NCBI GenBank assembly: GCA_003550345.1
Contig: PUJZ01000047.1
Span: 1-44,964, forward strand
Reading direction: 5' to 3'
DNA length: 44,964 bases
Origin: Methanomassiliicoccaceae archaeon
Lineage (GTDB): Archaea; Thermoplasmatota; Thermoplasmata; Methanomassiliicoccales; Methanomethylophilaceae
Shown: positions 10,387 through 17,496 of the stretch, piece after piece
How the letters are laid out: every line of letters begins with the position of its first letter
Numbering within the stretch: the stretch's first letter is position 1
Translations under genes and position numbers: made by a program
The notes under the pieces: generated by a model
The model's input: the letters and a program-made list of their open reading frames with translations, nothing else
Told to the model about the DNA's origin: nothing
Databases searched by the model: none

Positions 10387-11762
10387 TGCCCGTCCACTTC
10401 AGCGTGGTCGTGGACGGGGACGGCCGGATACTGCACGTTCTCAGCGGCGACAGCACCGTGAGGGCGGCACGGAACATCAGCGAGCTGGTGTCGGGCGATG
10501 CGCAGGCGCTGCTGGACAGGGCCCGTGTCCTCGGGTCGGATTTCAGCGCCGAGCTGGAGCTCGCCGGTAGCGATGAGCGGGCGGCCATGGCCGCGGTCGG
10601 ATCAGCGGAGAGCATACTGGCGATATGCGCCGCCAACGCCCAGGAGCTGACATCGCATCTGCGTTGCATCAGGAGCCCGAACGATCCGGTGCTGGGCACC
10701 GGGGACGGCGATGCTGATTCCCATGACCGGATGACCCGCCTCAACAACGAGCTCATCAACGCCCAGAGGGAATTGGCCAAGCTGAACGCCCGCTACTCCC
10801 GCGACCTAGAAAAGCTGGGAGAGACGCTCGCCAGGATCGGCAGCGGCATAATCGTGCTCAACAGCGAGGCCGAGGTGGAGATGATGAACGAAGCCGCCGC
10901 CGCCAAGCTCGGAGTGGCGGATGACCCCGCGGGCAAGCGCCTGGAGCAGCTGCTGCGGCTCTCCGCCGGCACCGCGTTCCATGATGCGGAGGAGGACAAA
11001 CTGCACCGATGGAGGGTGGAGGCGCTCCACGGCGGCACCCTGGAGCTCTACGGCAGCGTCAACCGGATCGGAGCCAACAACAAGGTGATAGCCTTCCAGG
11101 ACATCAGCGAAATCCTCCGTCTGGAGAAGGAGCTCATGGATAGCAACGAGCTGCTGCGGCTCATACTCAAGGTCACCAGGCACGACCTTTTGAACCATCT
11201 CACCGTGGCCCAGGGCTACATCGAACTGTCCGGTTCCTATGAGGGGGACGAGCGCCTCCAACGTTCCAGCGAGGCCTTGTCCAAGGCCGAGGGGATAATC
11301 CGGCAAATGAGGGACCTGGAGTCCCTGGTCCTGGAGAAGGGCGACAAGGAGAGGACCGGGCTCGCCGCCACCGTGGAGACGGCCATGCAAGGGCATCCCA
11401 TGGACTGGACCATCGAAGGGGACGCAACGGTCTTGGCCGACCCCGCTCTGCCCTCCGTCATCGACAACATCGTGGACAACGCCGTGAAGCACGGGGATGC
11501 GGACCGCTTGGACTTCCGGGTCCGCAACGAGGGGGACCGCTCGGTGCTGAGCATAGCCGACAACGGCAGCGGGATACCGCCGGAGATCAAAGAAAGGCTC
11601 TTCCAGGAGGGCTTCTCCCACGGGAAGGCCGCCAACACCGGCCTCGGCCTCTACCTGGCGGACCAGGTCATGCGCCGCTACGGCGGCTCCATATCGGTGG
11701 AGGACAACCGCCCCTCAGGCGCCCTCTTCCATCTCAGCTTTCCCCGCTTGGATCCCTCTTGA
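10386..11762 (+). CDS. Sensor histidine kinase with PAS domain, coupled to the cobalamin-binding protein
   Basis: This 458-residue protein has no transmembrane segment, so it is probably cytosolic. Residues 1-95 look like a degenerate PAS-like domain (VVVDGDGRILHVLSGD). A coiled-coil linker (about 115-145) and a PAS domain (about 146-245, SGIIVLNSEAEVEMMNEAA) follow. The phosphoacceptor box VTRHDLLNHLTVAQGY has H266. The ATPase domain shows the N box DNIVDNAVKHG, G1 DNGSGIP and G2 NTGLGLYLADQV. Its ATG overlaps the stop of the cobalamin protein (TGATG), implying equimolar synthesis and interaction. No response regulator is adjacent; a lone receiver is at 33497. The 3' end overlaps the convergent HEAT-repeat gene by 29 bp. 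Confidence 0.93.
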   Translation: MPVHFSVVVDGDGRILHVLSGDSTVRAARNISELVSGDAQALLDRARVLGSDFSAELELAGSDERAAMAAVGSAESILAICAANAQELTSHLRCIRSPNDPVLGTGDGDADSHDRMTRLNNELINAQRELAKLNARYSRDLEKLGETLARIGSGIIVLNSEAEVEMMNEAAAAKLGVADDPAGKRLEQLLRLSAGTAFHDAEEDKLHRWRVEALHGGTLELYGSVNRIGANNKVIAFQDISEILRLEKELMDSNELLRLILKVTRHDLLNHLTVAQGYIELSGSYEGDERLQRSSEALSKAEGIIRQMRDLESLVLEKGDKERTGLAATVETAMQGHPMDWTIEGDATVLADPALPSVIDNIVDNAVKHGDADRLDFRVRNEGDRSVLSIADNGSGIPPEIKERLFQEGFSHGKAANTGLGLYLADQVMRRYGGSISVEDNRPSGALFHLSFPRLDPS

Positions 11763-12273
11763 TGAGCTCAAGGGCGAAACCGGCGCTCTTGGCCAGATAG
11801 GTCGACGGCGATGAGCTCATCGCCTCGAGGGGCCCTAAGCAGCGCGGGTCGCGGATCCCCAGCTTCTGCACGTACCTGCCCAGCGACCAGGCCGCCATCG
11901 CTTTGACGTGGTCGTCAGGGTCCTCGAGCATGTCGACCAGGGCGCCCAGGGCTTCTTCGCTGCCGACCCCCGCTCCCGCCAGCTCCCCCAGGGCCCAAGC
12001 GGTGTTCTCACGGTTCTCCGCCGATGGATGAGCGGCGGATTCGAGTAGCGGCGGGATCGCCGCGGGGTCGCCCACCTTGTTCTGCCCCAGCTTGCCCAGG
12101 CACCATATCGCCCGTCTCCTCTCCTCTTCCTGGCCATGGCCCATGATCTCGCATAGGGGCCCTATGGCCTCGGTGCCGGCCGCGGAGCGGCGGAGGAGGG
12201 CCTCCAGTTCATCCATCGAGGCCAGCACCGTCGCCCTGTCCTTCGAGCGAAGGCCTTCGATGACGCCCTTCAT
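11734..12273 (-). CDS. HEAT-repeat protein (PBS-lyase type)
   Basis: The 179-residue protein is built from about four helical repeats, seen as RRAIWCLGKLGQNKVGDPAA, NRENTAWALGELAG and VKAMAAWSLGRYVQ. These are typical HEAT/PBS-lyase repeats that form a protein-binding solenoid. No catalytic residues are evident. It follows a 55-codon Cys-rich gene by 3 bp and is likely co-transcribed with it. Its end overlaps the histidine kinase end convergently. The partner protein is unknown. Confidence 0.85.
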   Translation of the reverse strand: MKGVIEGLRSKDRATVLASMDELEALLRRSAAGTEAIGPLCEIMGHGQEEERRRAIWCLGKLGQNKVGDPAAIPPLLESAAHPSAENRENTAWALGELAGAGVGSEEALGALVDMLEDPDDHVKAMAAWSLGRYVQKLGIRDPRCLGPLEAMSSSPSTYLAKSAGFALELIKRDPSGES

Positions 12274-12276
12274 GCC

Positions 12277-12444
12277 TCATCCCCCGGGAACCGGCTTTTC
12301 GATGAAGAACTCGCAATCCTCATAGTCCCTCTCCGGGTCGCATATCTCGTAGTCCGGTATCTTGAGCACATCGAGCCTGATGCGCTTGGCCTTGCAGTTC
12401 GAGCATCTTCCGTCCGCGGCCCTCCAAAGGCATCTGGTCCTCAT
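12277..12444 (-). CDS. Small Cys-rich protein, possible zinc or Fe-S binder
   Basis: A 55-codon frame from ATG 12444. It begins MRTRCLWRAADGRCSNCKAK and ends with FFIEKPVPGG. Cysteines are C5, C14, C17, C35 and C44; the spacing CxxC plus two later cysteines fits a small zinc ribbon or metal site. It is 3 bp upstream of the HEAT-repeat gene. A TATA-like cctataata on the minus strand near 12471-12479 supports a leaderless start at 12444. I do not recognise the family. The four-cysteine pattern and the operon position make it likely to be real. Confidence 0.62.
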   Translation of the reverse strand: MRTRCLWRAADGRCSNCKAKRIRLDVLKIPDYEICDPERDYEDCEFFIEKPVPGG

Positions 12445-12533
12445 GATGGTCCCAATCCTGTCCCGTTATTCGCCTATAATAGCTTTCAAAATTGTTATAT
12501 GCTCCGTGAAACCAATAGATTAGCAGCTAGGGA

Positions 12534-12595
12534 AGGTATAAATGAAACGCTTTACAATAGAATGTGCATAACCGTGATAATCCGTAAGGAGGCGT
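12534..12595 (+). promoter_or_regulatory. Promoter and Shine-Dalgarno of the sulfur-relay operon
   Basis: The TATA-like aggtataaatga lies at about 12534-12545 and a strong Shine-Dalgarno aaggaggcg at 12587-12595, just before the ATG at 12600. A second AT-rich element, attgttatatgc, lies near 12491. Unlike many neighbours this transcript would have a short leader with a ribosome binding site. Confidence 0.65.
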
Positions 12596-12599
12596 AAGG

Positions 12600-12824
12600 A
12601 TGGTCGATGAGAAATTGGACTGCAAAGGGATGATGTGCCCCATGCCCATCGTCCATATTACGAAGAGGATCAAGGCCATGGAGCCCGGCCAGGTGCTGGA
12701 GGTCCTCGCCGATGACGAAGGCTCCCTGGAGGACGTGCCCGCCTGGGCGGGGCGCACCGGGAACGTCCTCATGGAGCAGACCGAGGAGGGCGGCGTCTAC
12801 CGCTTCATGATAAGGAAGAGTTGA
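12600..12824 (+). CDS. tusA: TusA/SirA-family sulfur carrier protein
   Basis: TusA proteins carry sulfur as a persulfide on a single cysteine. The 74-residue protein contains the diagnostic CPMP motif in LDCKGMMCPMPIVHITKRI, with the alpha-beta pattern and EVLADDEGSLEDVPAWAGRTG that follow it in the family. It is the first gene of a compact operon with DsrE2-, TusB-, TusD- and TusC-like proteins. This makes a sulfur-transfer role likely, for example in tRNA thiolation or sulfur-cofactor formation. The acceptor is unknown. Confidence 0.93.
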   Translation: MVDEKLDCKGMMCPMPIVHITKRIKAMEPGQVLEVLADDEGSLEDVPAWAGRTGNVLMEQTEEGGVYRFMIRKS

Positions 12825-12829
12825 TAAAG

Positions 12830-13249
12830 ATGACAGGCAACGATGCTGACGACAAGGTGGCGATAGTGGTCTCAGAGGGCTCGTACGACAAGGCGATGGC
12901 CTCGGTGTTCCTCGGATCCACCGCCGCCGGCCTGGGGATGGAGGTCCACCTGTTCTTCACCTTCTTCGGCCTGGAGCTGTTGAAGAAGGACAAGAGGCCC
13001 AAGCTGAAGGGAATGTACCGGCCGTTCACCGGCATGTTCGAGAAGAAGATGAAAGGTATCGGGGTGGAGTCCTTCCAGGGCATGATGGACACCTGCTCGG
13101 AGCTGGGGGTCAGGCTCTACGCCTGCAGCACGTCCATGGAGGCCATGGGCCTGAAGAAGGAGCAGCTGCGGGACGGGGTCGACGTGCTGGGGGCGTCGAA
13201 GTTCCTGGACATCGCCGCCGGCTCGAAGGTGCAGCTTTTCATCGGGTGA
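12830..13249 (+). CDS. DsrE2-like (DsrE/DsrF/DrsH-like) sulfur-transfer protein
   Basis: The protein has about 139 residues and the DsrE2 signature: DDKVAIVVSEGSYDKAMAS, then MEVHLFFTFFGLELLKKDK and the Cys-bearing LYACSTSMEAMGLKKEQL, ending SKFLDIAAGSKVQLFIG. The cysteine is the expected persulfide site. DsrE2 genes commonly lie beside tusA in sulfur-metabolising microbes, as here. The ATG at 12830 is preferred; a TTG at 12821 overlapping the tusA stop is the alternative. Confidence 0.88.
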   Translation: MTGNDADDKVAIVVSEGSYDKAMASVFLGSTAAGLGMEVHLFFTFFGLELLKKDKRPKLKGMYRPFTGMFEKKMKGIGVESFQGMMDTCSELGVRLYACSTSMEAMGLKKEQLRDGVDVLGASKFLDIAAGSKVQLFIG

Positions 13250-13253
13250 TAAA

Positions 13254-13550
13254 TTGCGGTCGAAGCTATTCCTCCTGCTGAAATCCCCCCGTGAGTTCCA
13301 CGCCCTCGAGGAGATGGAGGCCATCGCCGGCGAGGCTGACCGGGCGGCGGTGCTGCTTAACGACGCGGCGCTTTTCGCGACCCAGGAGGGCAGGCTCGAG
13401 GAGCTTCTACAGGTCTGCCCCGAGGTCTTCGTCATGAAGGACGACCTTCAGGCCCGCGGCCTGGACCCCTGCCCGGGAGTGGTGGAGATCGACTACCATC
13501 AGCTGGTGGAGCTGATAATGGACGAGTACGACCAGACGGTCACGCTGTAG
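13254..13550 (+). CDS. TusB/DsrH-like protein
   Basis: A 98-residue protein starting at TTG 13254, 4 bp after the DsrE2-like stop. It begins MRSKLFLLLKSP and contains AAVLLNDAALFA and VFVMKDDLQARGLD, the pattern of TusB/DsrH, whose family members often read LxxDLxARG. TusB forms a heterohexamer with TusC and TusD. The usual TusB cysteine near the C terminus is not obvious: the C-terminal stretch is DEYDQTVTL, and the cysteines lie in LQVCPEVF and LDPCPGVV. Gene order supports the call. Confidence 0.78.
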   Translation: MRSKLFLLLKSPREFHALEEMEAIAGEADRAAVLLNDAALFATQEGRLEELLQVCPEVFVMKDDLQARGLDPCPGVVEIDYHQLVELIMDEYDQTVTL

Positions 13551-13558
13551 GTGATGGC

Positions 13559-13915
13559 ATGTCCACGATGTTGATACAGATACGCTCGGGAACGATGATG
13601 AACATGGACACCAATGTGCTGGTGAAGCTGGCGCAGGCCGCATTGGACCGGGGGCATGCGGTGAAGGTCTTCGCCTACGGGGAGGGGATAAGCGCCCTCA
13701 AGGACGGCCAGGACCCCAAGAGGTTCCCTAACGTGGGCGGGATCCTGCGTGAGCAGATCTCCCAAGGCCTGACGCTGGTGGCCTGCGAGACCTGCTGCCA
13801 CGCCCGCGGCATGAGAAGGGGCGAGGAGTTCGAAGGCTCGAAGATAGGCAGCATGACCAACGACCTCTCCGTTTTCGTGTCCGAATGCGACCGCATGGTA
13901 ACTCTGGCGAGGTGA
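13559..13915 (+). CDS. TusD/DsrE-like sulfur-transfer protein
   Basis: This 118-residue protein shows the DsrE fold pattern TMLIQIRSGTMMNMDTNVLV, DRGHAVKVFAYGEGISALKD, and the reactive region LVACETCCHARGM. The cysteines lie where TusD/DsrE carries its persulfide, but here three cysteines cluster (CETCC), which is unusual. It is 8 bp after the TusB-like gene and 1 bp before the TusC-like gene. The trio presumably forms a TusBCD-type complex that takes sulfur from TusA. Confidence 0.82.
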   Translation: MSTMLIQIRSGTMMNMDTNVLVKLAQAALDRGHAVKVFAYGEGISALKDGQDPKRFPNVGGILREQISQGLTLVACETCCHARGMRRGEEFEGSKIGSMTNDLSVFVSECDRMVTLAR

Positions 13916-13916
13916 G

Positions 13917-14279
13917 ATGATGGCCGAGAGCATCGCTGTACTGATAACCAAGCCGCCTTACGGCACCGAGGACGCCTTCGCCGGCATGAGGCAGGCGCTG
14001 GCGCTGCAGGTCTCCGGCCTCATGGAGAGGACGGCCGTCCTGATGATGGGCGAGGGGGCCCTGAACGCTCTGGCGACGCAGCAGCCCCGGGCCCTGTCCA
14101 TGCCCTCCAACGCCGAGGCGGTGGAGGACCTGGTCGCATTGGAGGCCGAGGTCTATGTGATCTCCGAGGACCTGGATGCGCTATGCGCCGACGCACGGCT
14201 TATTGAAGGGGTGCGCAGACTGGACTGGGAGGACGCCCAGGACATGCTGTCCGCTATGGACGTCGTCACAACCTTCTGA
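13917..14279 (+). CDS. TusC/DsrF-like protein
   Basis: The 120-residue protein starts MAESIAVLITKPPYGTEDAF, the conserved opening of TusC/DsrF (PPYGxxxAxxGLxxAL), and continues GMRQALALQVSGL and TAVLMMGEGALNAL. TusC is a structural subunit of the TusBCD sulfur-transfer complex and lacks the key persulfide cysteine, consistent with the sequence. The start is either of two consecutive ATG codons (13917 or 13920). It is the last gene of the operon. Confidence 0.86.
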   Translation: MMAESIAVLITKPPYGTEDAFAGMRQALALQVSGLMERTAVLMMGEGALNALATQQPRALSMPSNAEAVEDLVALEAEVYVISEDLDALCADARLIEGVRRLDWEDAQDMLSAMDVVTTF

Positions 14280-14286
14280 CCAAAGT

Positions 14287-14293
14287 AAAAAAA
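14287..14293 (-). terminator. Oligo-T terminator of the small alanine/lysine-rich protein gene
   Basis: A run of seven A on the plus strand is T7 on the minus strand, about 31 bp after the stop of the gene at 14324. Oligo-T tracts terminate archaeal transcription. Confidence 0.45.
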
Positions 14294-14323
14294 TGAAAGA
14301 GTGTTGTAAGGTATCCTGCGAGG

Positions 14324-14626
14324 TCAGGCCCTCGTTATGCCTCCTATCAGCTGGCTGACGGAGACCAAGGCGTCCTCCTCGTCCTTGCCAACATGCTCCG
14401 CATAATTGGCTATCTTCGACCTGAACATCTCTATCTCAGCGTTGGTTAGCTTGTCCTGCTTCTCGGCCAGCTTGGTCTCGGCGAAGGTCAATGCCTTGCC
14501 GAGGGGGGTGCTTCCGTAGTCCTTCACAGCCACTTTGGCCGGCGCCGCGGCCTTGCCGGGCTTGTCAGCTGCCGCGGCAGCAGGCTTCTTTTTGAACAGA
14601 GCCTTAATCTTGTCTAGAATTCCCAT
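14324..14626 (-). CDS. Small basic-amphipathic protein of unknown function
   Basis: A 100-residue protein. It opens with an amphipathic, Lys-rich helix (MGILDKIKALFKKKP), then an Ala/Pro/Lys linker (residues about 16-34), then a charged helical domain with AETKLAEKQDKLTNAEIEMF and ending SQLIGGITRA. It has no cysteine and no signal peptide. A good Shine-Dalgarno (aggaggg) and a TATA-like tttataaac (minus strand, near 14696-14704) support expression. I do not recognise the family. The N-terminal helix suggests membrane-surface or nucleic-acid contact, which is inference. Confidence 0.72.
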   Translation of the reverse strand: MGILDKIKALFKKKPAAAAADKPGKAAAPAKVAVKDYGSTPLGKALTFAETKLAEKQDKLTNAEIEMFRSKIANYAEHVGKDEEDALVSVSQLIGGITRA

Positions 14627-14879
14627 TTATATTCCCTCCTGTTCGGATAGTGGTTTAGCCGATATTCCACCCATGTATCCTGTGTTGAATTATTAGTTTA
14701 TAAACATTATCAAATTGAAATCATTTTCGCACGATTCGGGGGGGATCGTTGCAAATACATGGCCAACGCCCTGAGATACAACACCTATCAAAGAACAACT
14801 ATCAGCAATTATTTATATGATGTGCGTCTGGATAGTATATTGCACAATCGATATTAAATCCCCGGTGGGAAAGATAGAT

Positions 14880-16028
14880 ATGATGGCCACGCCATCACCA
14901 AGCGTGCGGCCGTCAGAGAGATTGAGTTCAGTCCCGCTTTCGGGGATACGCAAGCTTTTCGACCTGGTGACCCCTGAGACCGTCAACCTCGGCATCGGAG
15001 AGCCAGACTTCCAGCCGCCGGCGGAGGCGATGGAGGGCCTGCGCCAAGCCTGCGCCGATGGGCGCAACAAGTACGGGCCCACCAACGGGGTCCCGGCGCT
15101 GAGGGAGGCCATCGCCGAGTACTCGTCCCGCTACAACGAGGGGATCGGCGCGGAGAACGTCATCGTCACCCCCAGCGGCACCGCCGCCCTCATGACCATA
15201 ATGCAGGCCTTCATCGACCCGGGCGACGAGGTCCTGCTTCCCGACCCCGGCTTCGTCGTCTACCGCCCCCACATAATGCTGGCGGGAGGGGTGCCGAGGG
15301 AGTACGGCCTGACGCCCGGGGATTTCCAGCCGTCGCTGGACTCCATCCAGGAATCGTTGGGGCCCAGGACCAAGGCCATCATCGTCAACAGCCCCTCCAA
15401 CCCGACCGGGGGGGTCATGGACCTCGAGAGCCGCCGGGCGATCGGGGACATCGCCGCCGACAAGGGGATAATGGTCGTTTCCGATGAGGTATACGACCGT
15501 TTCGTCTACGAAGGGCAGCACCATTCCTTCCTCGATGACCTGGAGAACTGCATCGTGGTCAACGCCTTCTCCAAATCGATGGCGGCCACGGGATGGAGGC
15601 TGGGTTACGCCATGTCGAACTCCGCCGCCATCGACGAGATAGGCAAGATGCAGTACCACATGACCGCCTGCCCCAACACCCCGATGCAGTTCGGCCTCCT
15701 TCAGGCGATGCCCTGCATCGAGAGGTTCATATCGGAGATGGTGCCGGCGTTCGACGCCCGCCGGCGGTTGATAACGGAGCGTCTGAAGGACATCGAGGGA
15801 TTCCACCTGGAGCCGCCCCGCGGCTCTTTCTACGCCTTCCCGTCCTATGAGGCGGACATCGCCTCCGCGGACCTGGCGATGATGCTGGTCAAGGAAGGCC
15901 TCGTCTGCACCCCCGGGTCGGCCTTCGGCGCCGCCGGCGAGGGGCACCTCCGCTTCTCCTACGCCACCAGCGAGGAGATGATAGGGAAGGGCATGGACAT
16001 CCTCGAGAGGGTGGCCGCCAAACTTTGA
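14880..16028 (+). CDS. PLP-dependent class I/II aminotransferase
   Basis: The protein belongs to the aspartate/aromatic aminotransferase group (fold type I). It shows NLGIGEPDFQPP, the cofactor-contact NSPSNPTGGVMD, the aspartate-tyrosine pair in VVSDEVYDRFVYEG, the Schiff-base lysine in NAFSKSMAATGWRLGY and the C-terminal substrate-binding arginine in GHLRFSYATS. The open frame extends back to 14817, but that part lies in the TATA region (atttatatga, 14808-14817). I start at ATG 14880 (or 14883), about 11 bp after a GGTGGG Shine-Dalgarno-like element. The amino-acid substrate cannot be assigned. Confidence 0.9.
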   Translation: MMATPSPSVRPSERLSSVPLSGIRKLFDLVTPETVNLGIGEPDFQPPAEAMEGLRQACADGRNKYGPTNGVPALREAIAEYSSRYNEGIGAENVIVTPSGTAALMTIMQAFIDPGDEVLLPDPGFVVYRPHIMLAGGVPREYGLTPGDFQPSLDSIQESLGPRTKAIIVNSPSNPTGGVMDLESRRAIGDIAADKGIMVVSDEVYDRFVYEGQHHSFLDDLENCIVVNAFSKSMAATGWRLGYAMSNSAAIDEIGKMQYHMTACPNTPMQFGLLQAMPCIERFISEMVPAFDARRRLITERLKDIEGFHLEPPRGSFYAFPSYEADIASADLAMMLVKEGLVCTPGSAFGAAGEGHLRFSYATSEEMIGKGMDILERVAAKL

Positions 16029-16050
16029 CACTCAGAAGGAGAAAGACGCA

Positions 16051-16551
16051 ATGGATGAAGAGAGCACGATAAACGACATGTTCGATGAGCAGGAGGAGAT
16101 GGACATAGAGGCCCAGGTCTGGGGGAAGAACCCCAAGCGGTCGCGCGCCCTCAAGGACCTCTGGTTCGATCTCATGAACGAGACCGTGGACCAGGACGAC
16201 AAACCGGAGGAGGCCAAGAGGGAGATGATATTCCTGATGACCGCCAACAACGTCCTGGACATGGTCATGGAGACCATGCCCGAGGAGCTGGCGGTGGAGC
16301 TGAGCGCCAGCCTCGACAGCCTCATCGGCCTCTCGATGGTGAACCGCCGCTTCGACGTCGACCTGCTGGAGGCCAACTACAAGACCCTCACCAACGTGAA
16401 GCGCGAGGACTACTCCAGCGACGAGGAGTTCGAGGAGGCGGTGCGGGAGATCGACGAGCGCTGGTGGACCGTGGGCAAGCAGCCGCTGGGCGGCAGGACC
16501 CCCAACGACGCCATTTTCGAGGAGATGTCGAAGTACGGGCTCACCAGGTAG
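16051..16551 (+). CDS. Acidic helical protein of unknown function
   Basis: The 166-residue protein starts at ATG 16051 after an aaggag Shine-Dalgarno, 22 bp after the aminotransferase. It is rich in Glu and Asp and mostly helical (ALKDLWFDLMNETVDQDD, MIFLMTANNVLDMVMETM), with a Trp-rich late segment IDERWWTVGKQPLGGRTP. It has no cysteine and no transmembrane segment. I do not recognise a family. It lies between the aminotransferase and mevalonate kinase and ends 9 bp before the latter, so it is probably part of the same operon. Confidence 0.78.
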   Translation: MDEESTINDMFDEQEEMDIEAQVWGKNPKRSRALKDLWFDLMNETVDQDDKPEEAKREMIFLMTANNVLDMVMETMPEELAVELSASLDSLIGLSMVNRRFDVDLLEANYKTLTNVKREDYSSDEEFEEAVREIDERWWTVGKQPLGGRTPNDAIFEEMSKYGLTR

Positions 16552-16560
16552 GTCCCGGCC

Positions 16561-17490
16561 ATGGCCATAACGACATCAGCGCCCGGGAAGCTCATACTCC
16601 TGGGCGAGCATGCTGTGGTCTTCGGGAAGCCTGCCATCGCCCTGGCGATCAACCGGCGTTTCCGCTGCCGCGTGGAGCCCTCCGAGGCCATGCGCGTCAA
16701 CGGCCGCGAGATCGATCCAGCCAAACACCCTTACACCCGTTTCATAATCGACGAGCAATGGGAGGGGGGCCCTCTGGACATCTCCATGGACAGCGAGATA
16801 CCATCCGGCTCAGGCCTCGGCTCGTCGGCGGCGCTCTGCGCCTCGTTGAGCGGCGCCCTGATGGCCATGTCCGGCGGCCTGGACCTGGCGGAGTGCGCAC
16901 GCCGTTCGTTCTCCGCCGAGCTGGGGGTGCAGGGCTCGGCCAGCCCCATCGACACCTCCGCGGCGGTGAGCGGCGGGGGGATCGCGGTCAACCTCGAGGG
17001 CCAGGACCCTCTGTGGGAGATCTCCCGCGGGGAGAGGAGCTGGAGCATCGGGGCAATAGAGGTGCCGGAGATGACGTTGGTAGTGGGATACACCGGCGTC
17101 AACGCCCCCACCGGCCCCTTGGTCGCCAAAGTCGCCCGCTATCGGGAGAGCAACATCTTCGCCCGCGACGTCATCGACGAGATAGGAGACCTGACCCTCG
17201 AAGGCGCCAAGGCGCTGGAGGCCGGCGACCTCCCCCGGCTGGGGGAGCTGATGACCGCCAACCACAAGCTCCTGTCGATACTGGGCGTGTCCTGCCGCGA
17301 GCTGGACCGCCTGGTGCAGGCCGCCCTGCCCCACTCCCTGGGGGCGAAGCTCACCGGCGCCGGGGGCGGCGGGAGCATGGTGGCCCTCACCGAGAGCCCG
17401 CAGCAGGCCTGCGAGGCCATAAGGAGGCAGGGCGGGGTGCCCTTCATCGTCAGGACCGGAGAGCCCGGCGTGACGGTGGACGAGGCCTGA
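16561..17490 (+). CDS. mvk: Mevalonate kinase
   Basis: It phosphorylates mevalonate for isoprenoid and thus ether-lipid synthesis. The 309-residue GHMP kinase shows the N-terminal SAPGKLILLGEHAVVFGKPA, the ATP loop IPSGSGLGSSAALCASLSG, the substrate region SPIDTSAAVSGGGIAV and the C-terminal motif AKLTGAGGGGSMVAL. HAVV near the start is typical of mevalonate kinase rather than phosphomevalonate or mevalonate-3-kinase. It is the last gene of the plus-strand run and converges on the geranylgeranyl reductase cluster. Confidence 0.93.
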   Translation: MAITTSAPGKLILLGEHAVVFGKPAIALAINRRFRCRVEPSEAMRVNGREIDPAKHPYTRFIIDEQWEGGPLDISMDSEIPSGSGLGSSAALCASLSGALMAMSGGLDLAECARRSFSAELGVQGSASPIDTSAAVSGGGIAVNLEGQDPLWEISRGERSWSIGAIEVPEMTLVVGYTGVNAPTGPLVAKVARYRESNIFARDVIDEIGDLTLEGAKALEAGDLPRLGELMTANHKLLSILGVSCRELDRLVQAALPHSLGAKLTGAGGGGSMVALTESPQQACEAIRRQGGVPFIVRTGEPGVTVDEA

Positions 17491-17496
17491 GGCGGC

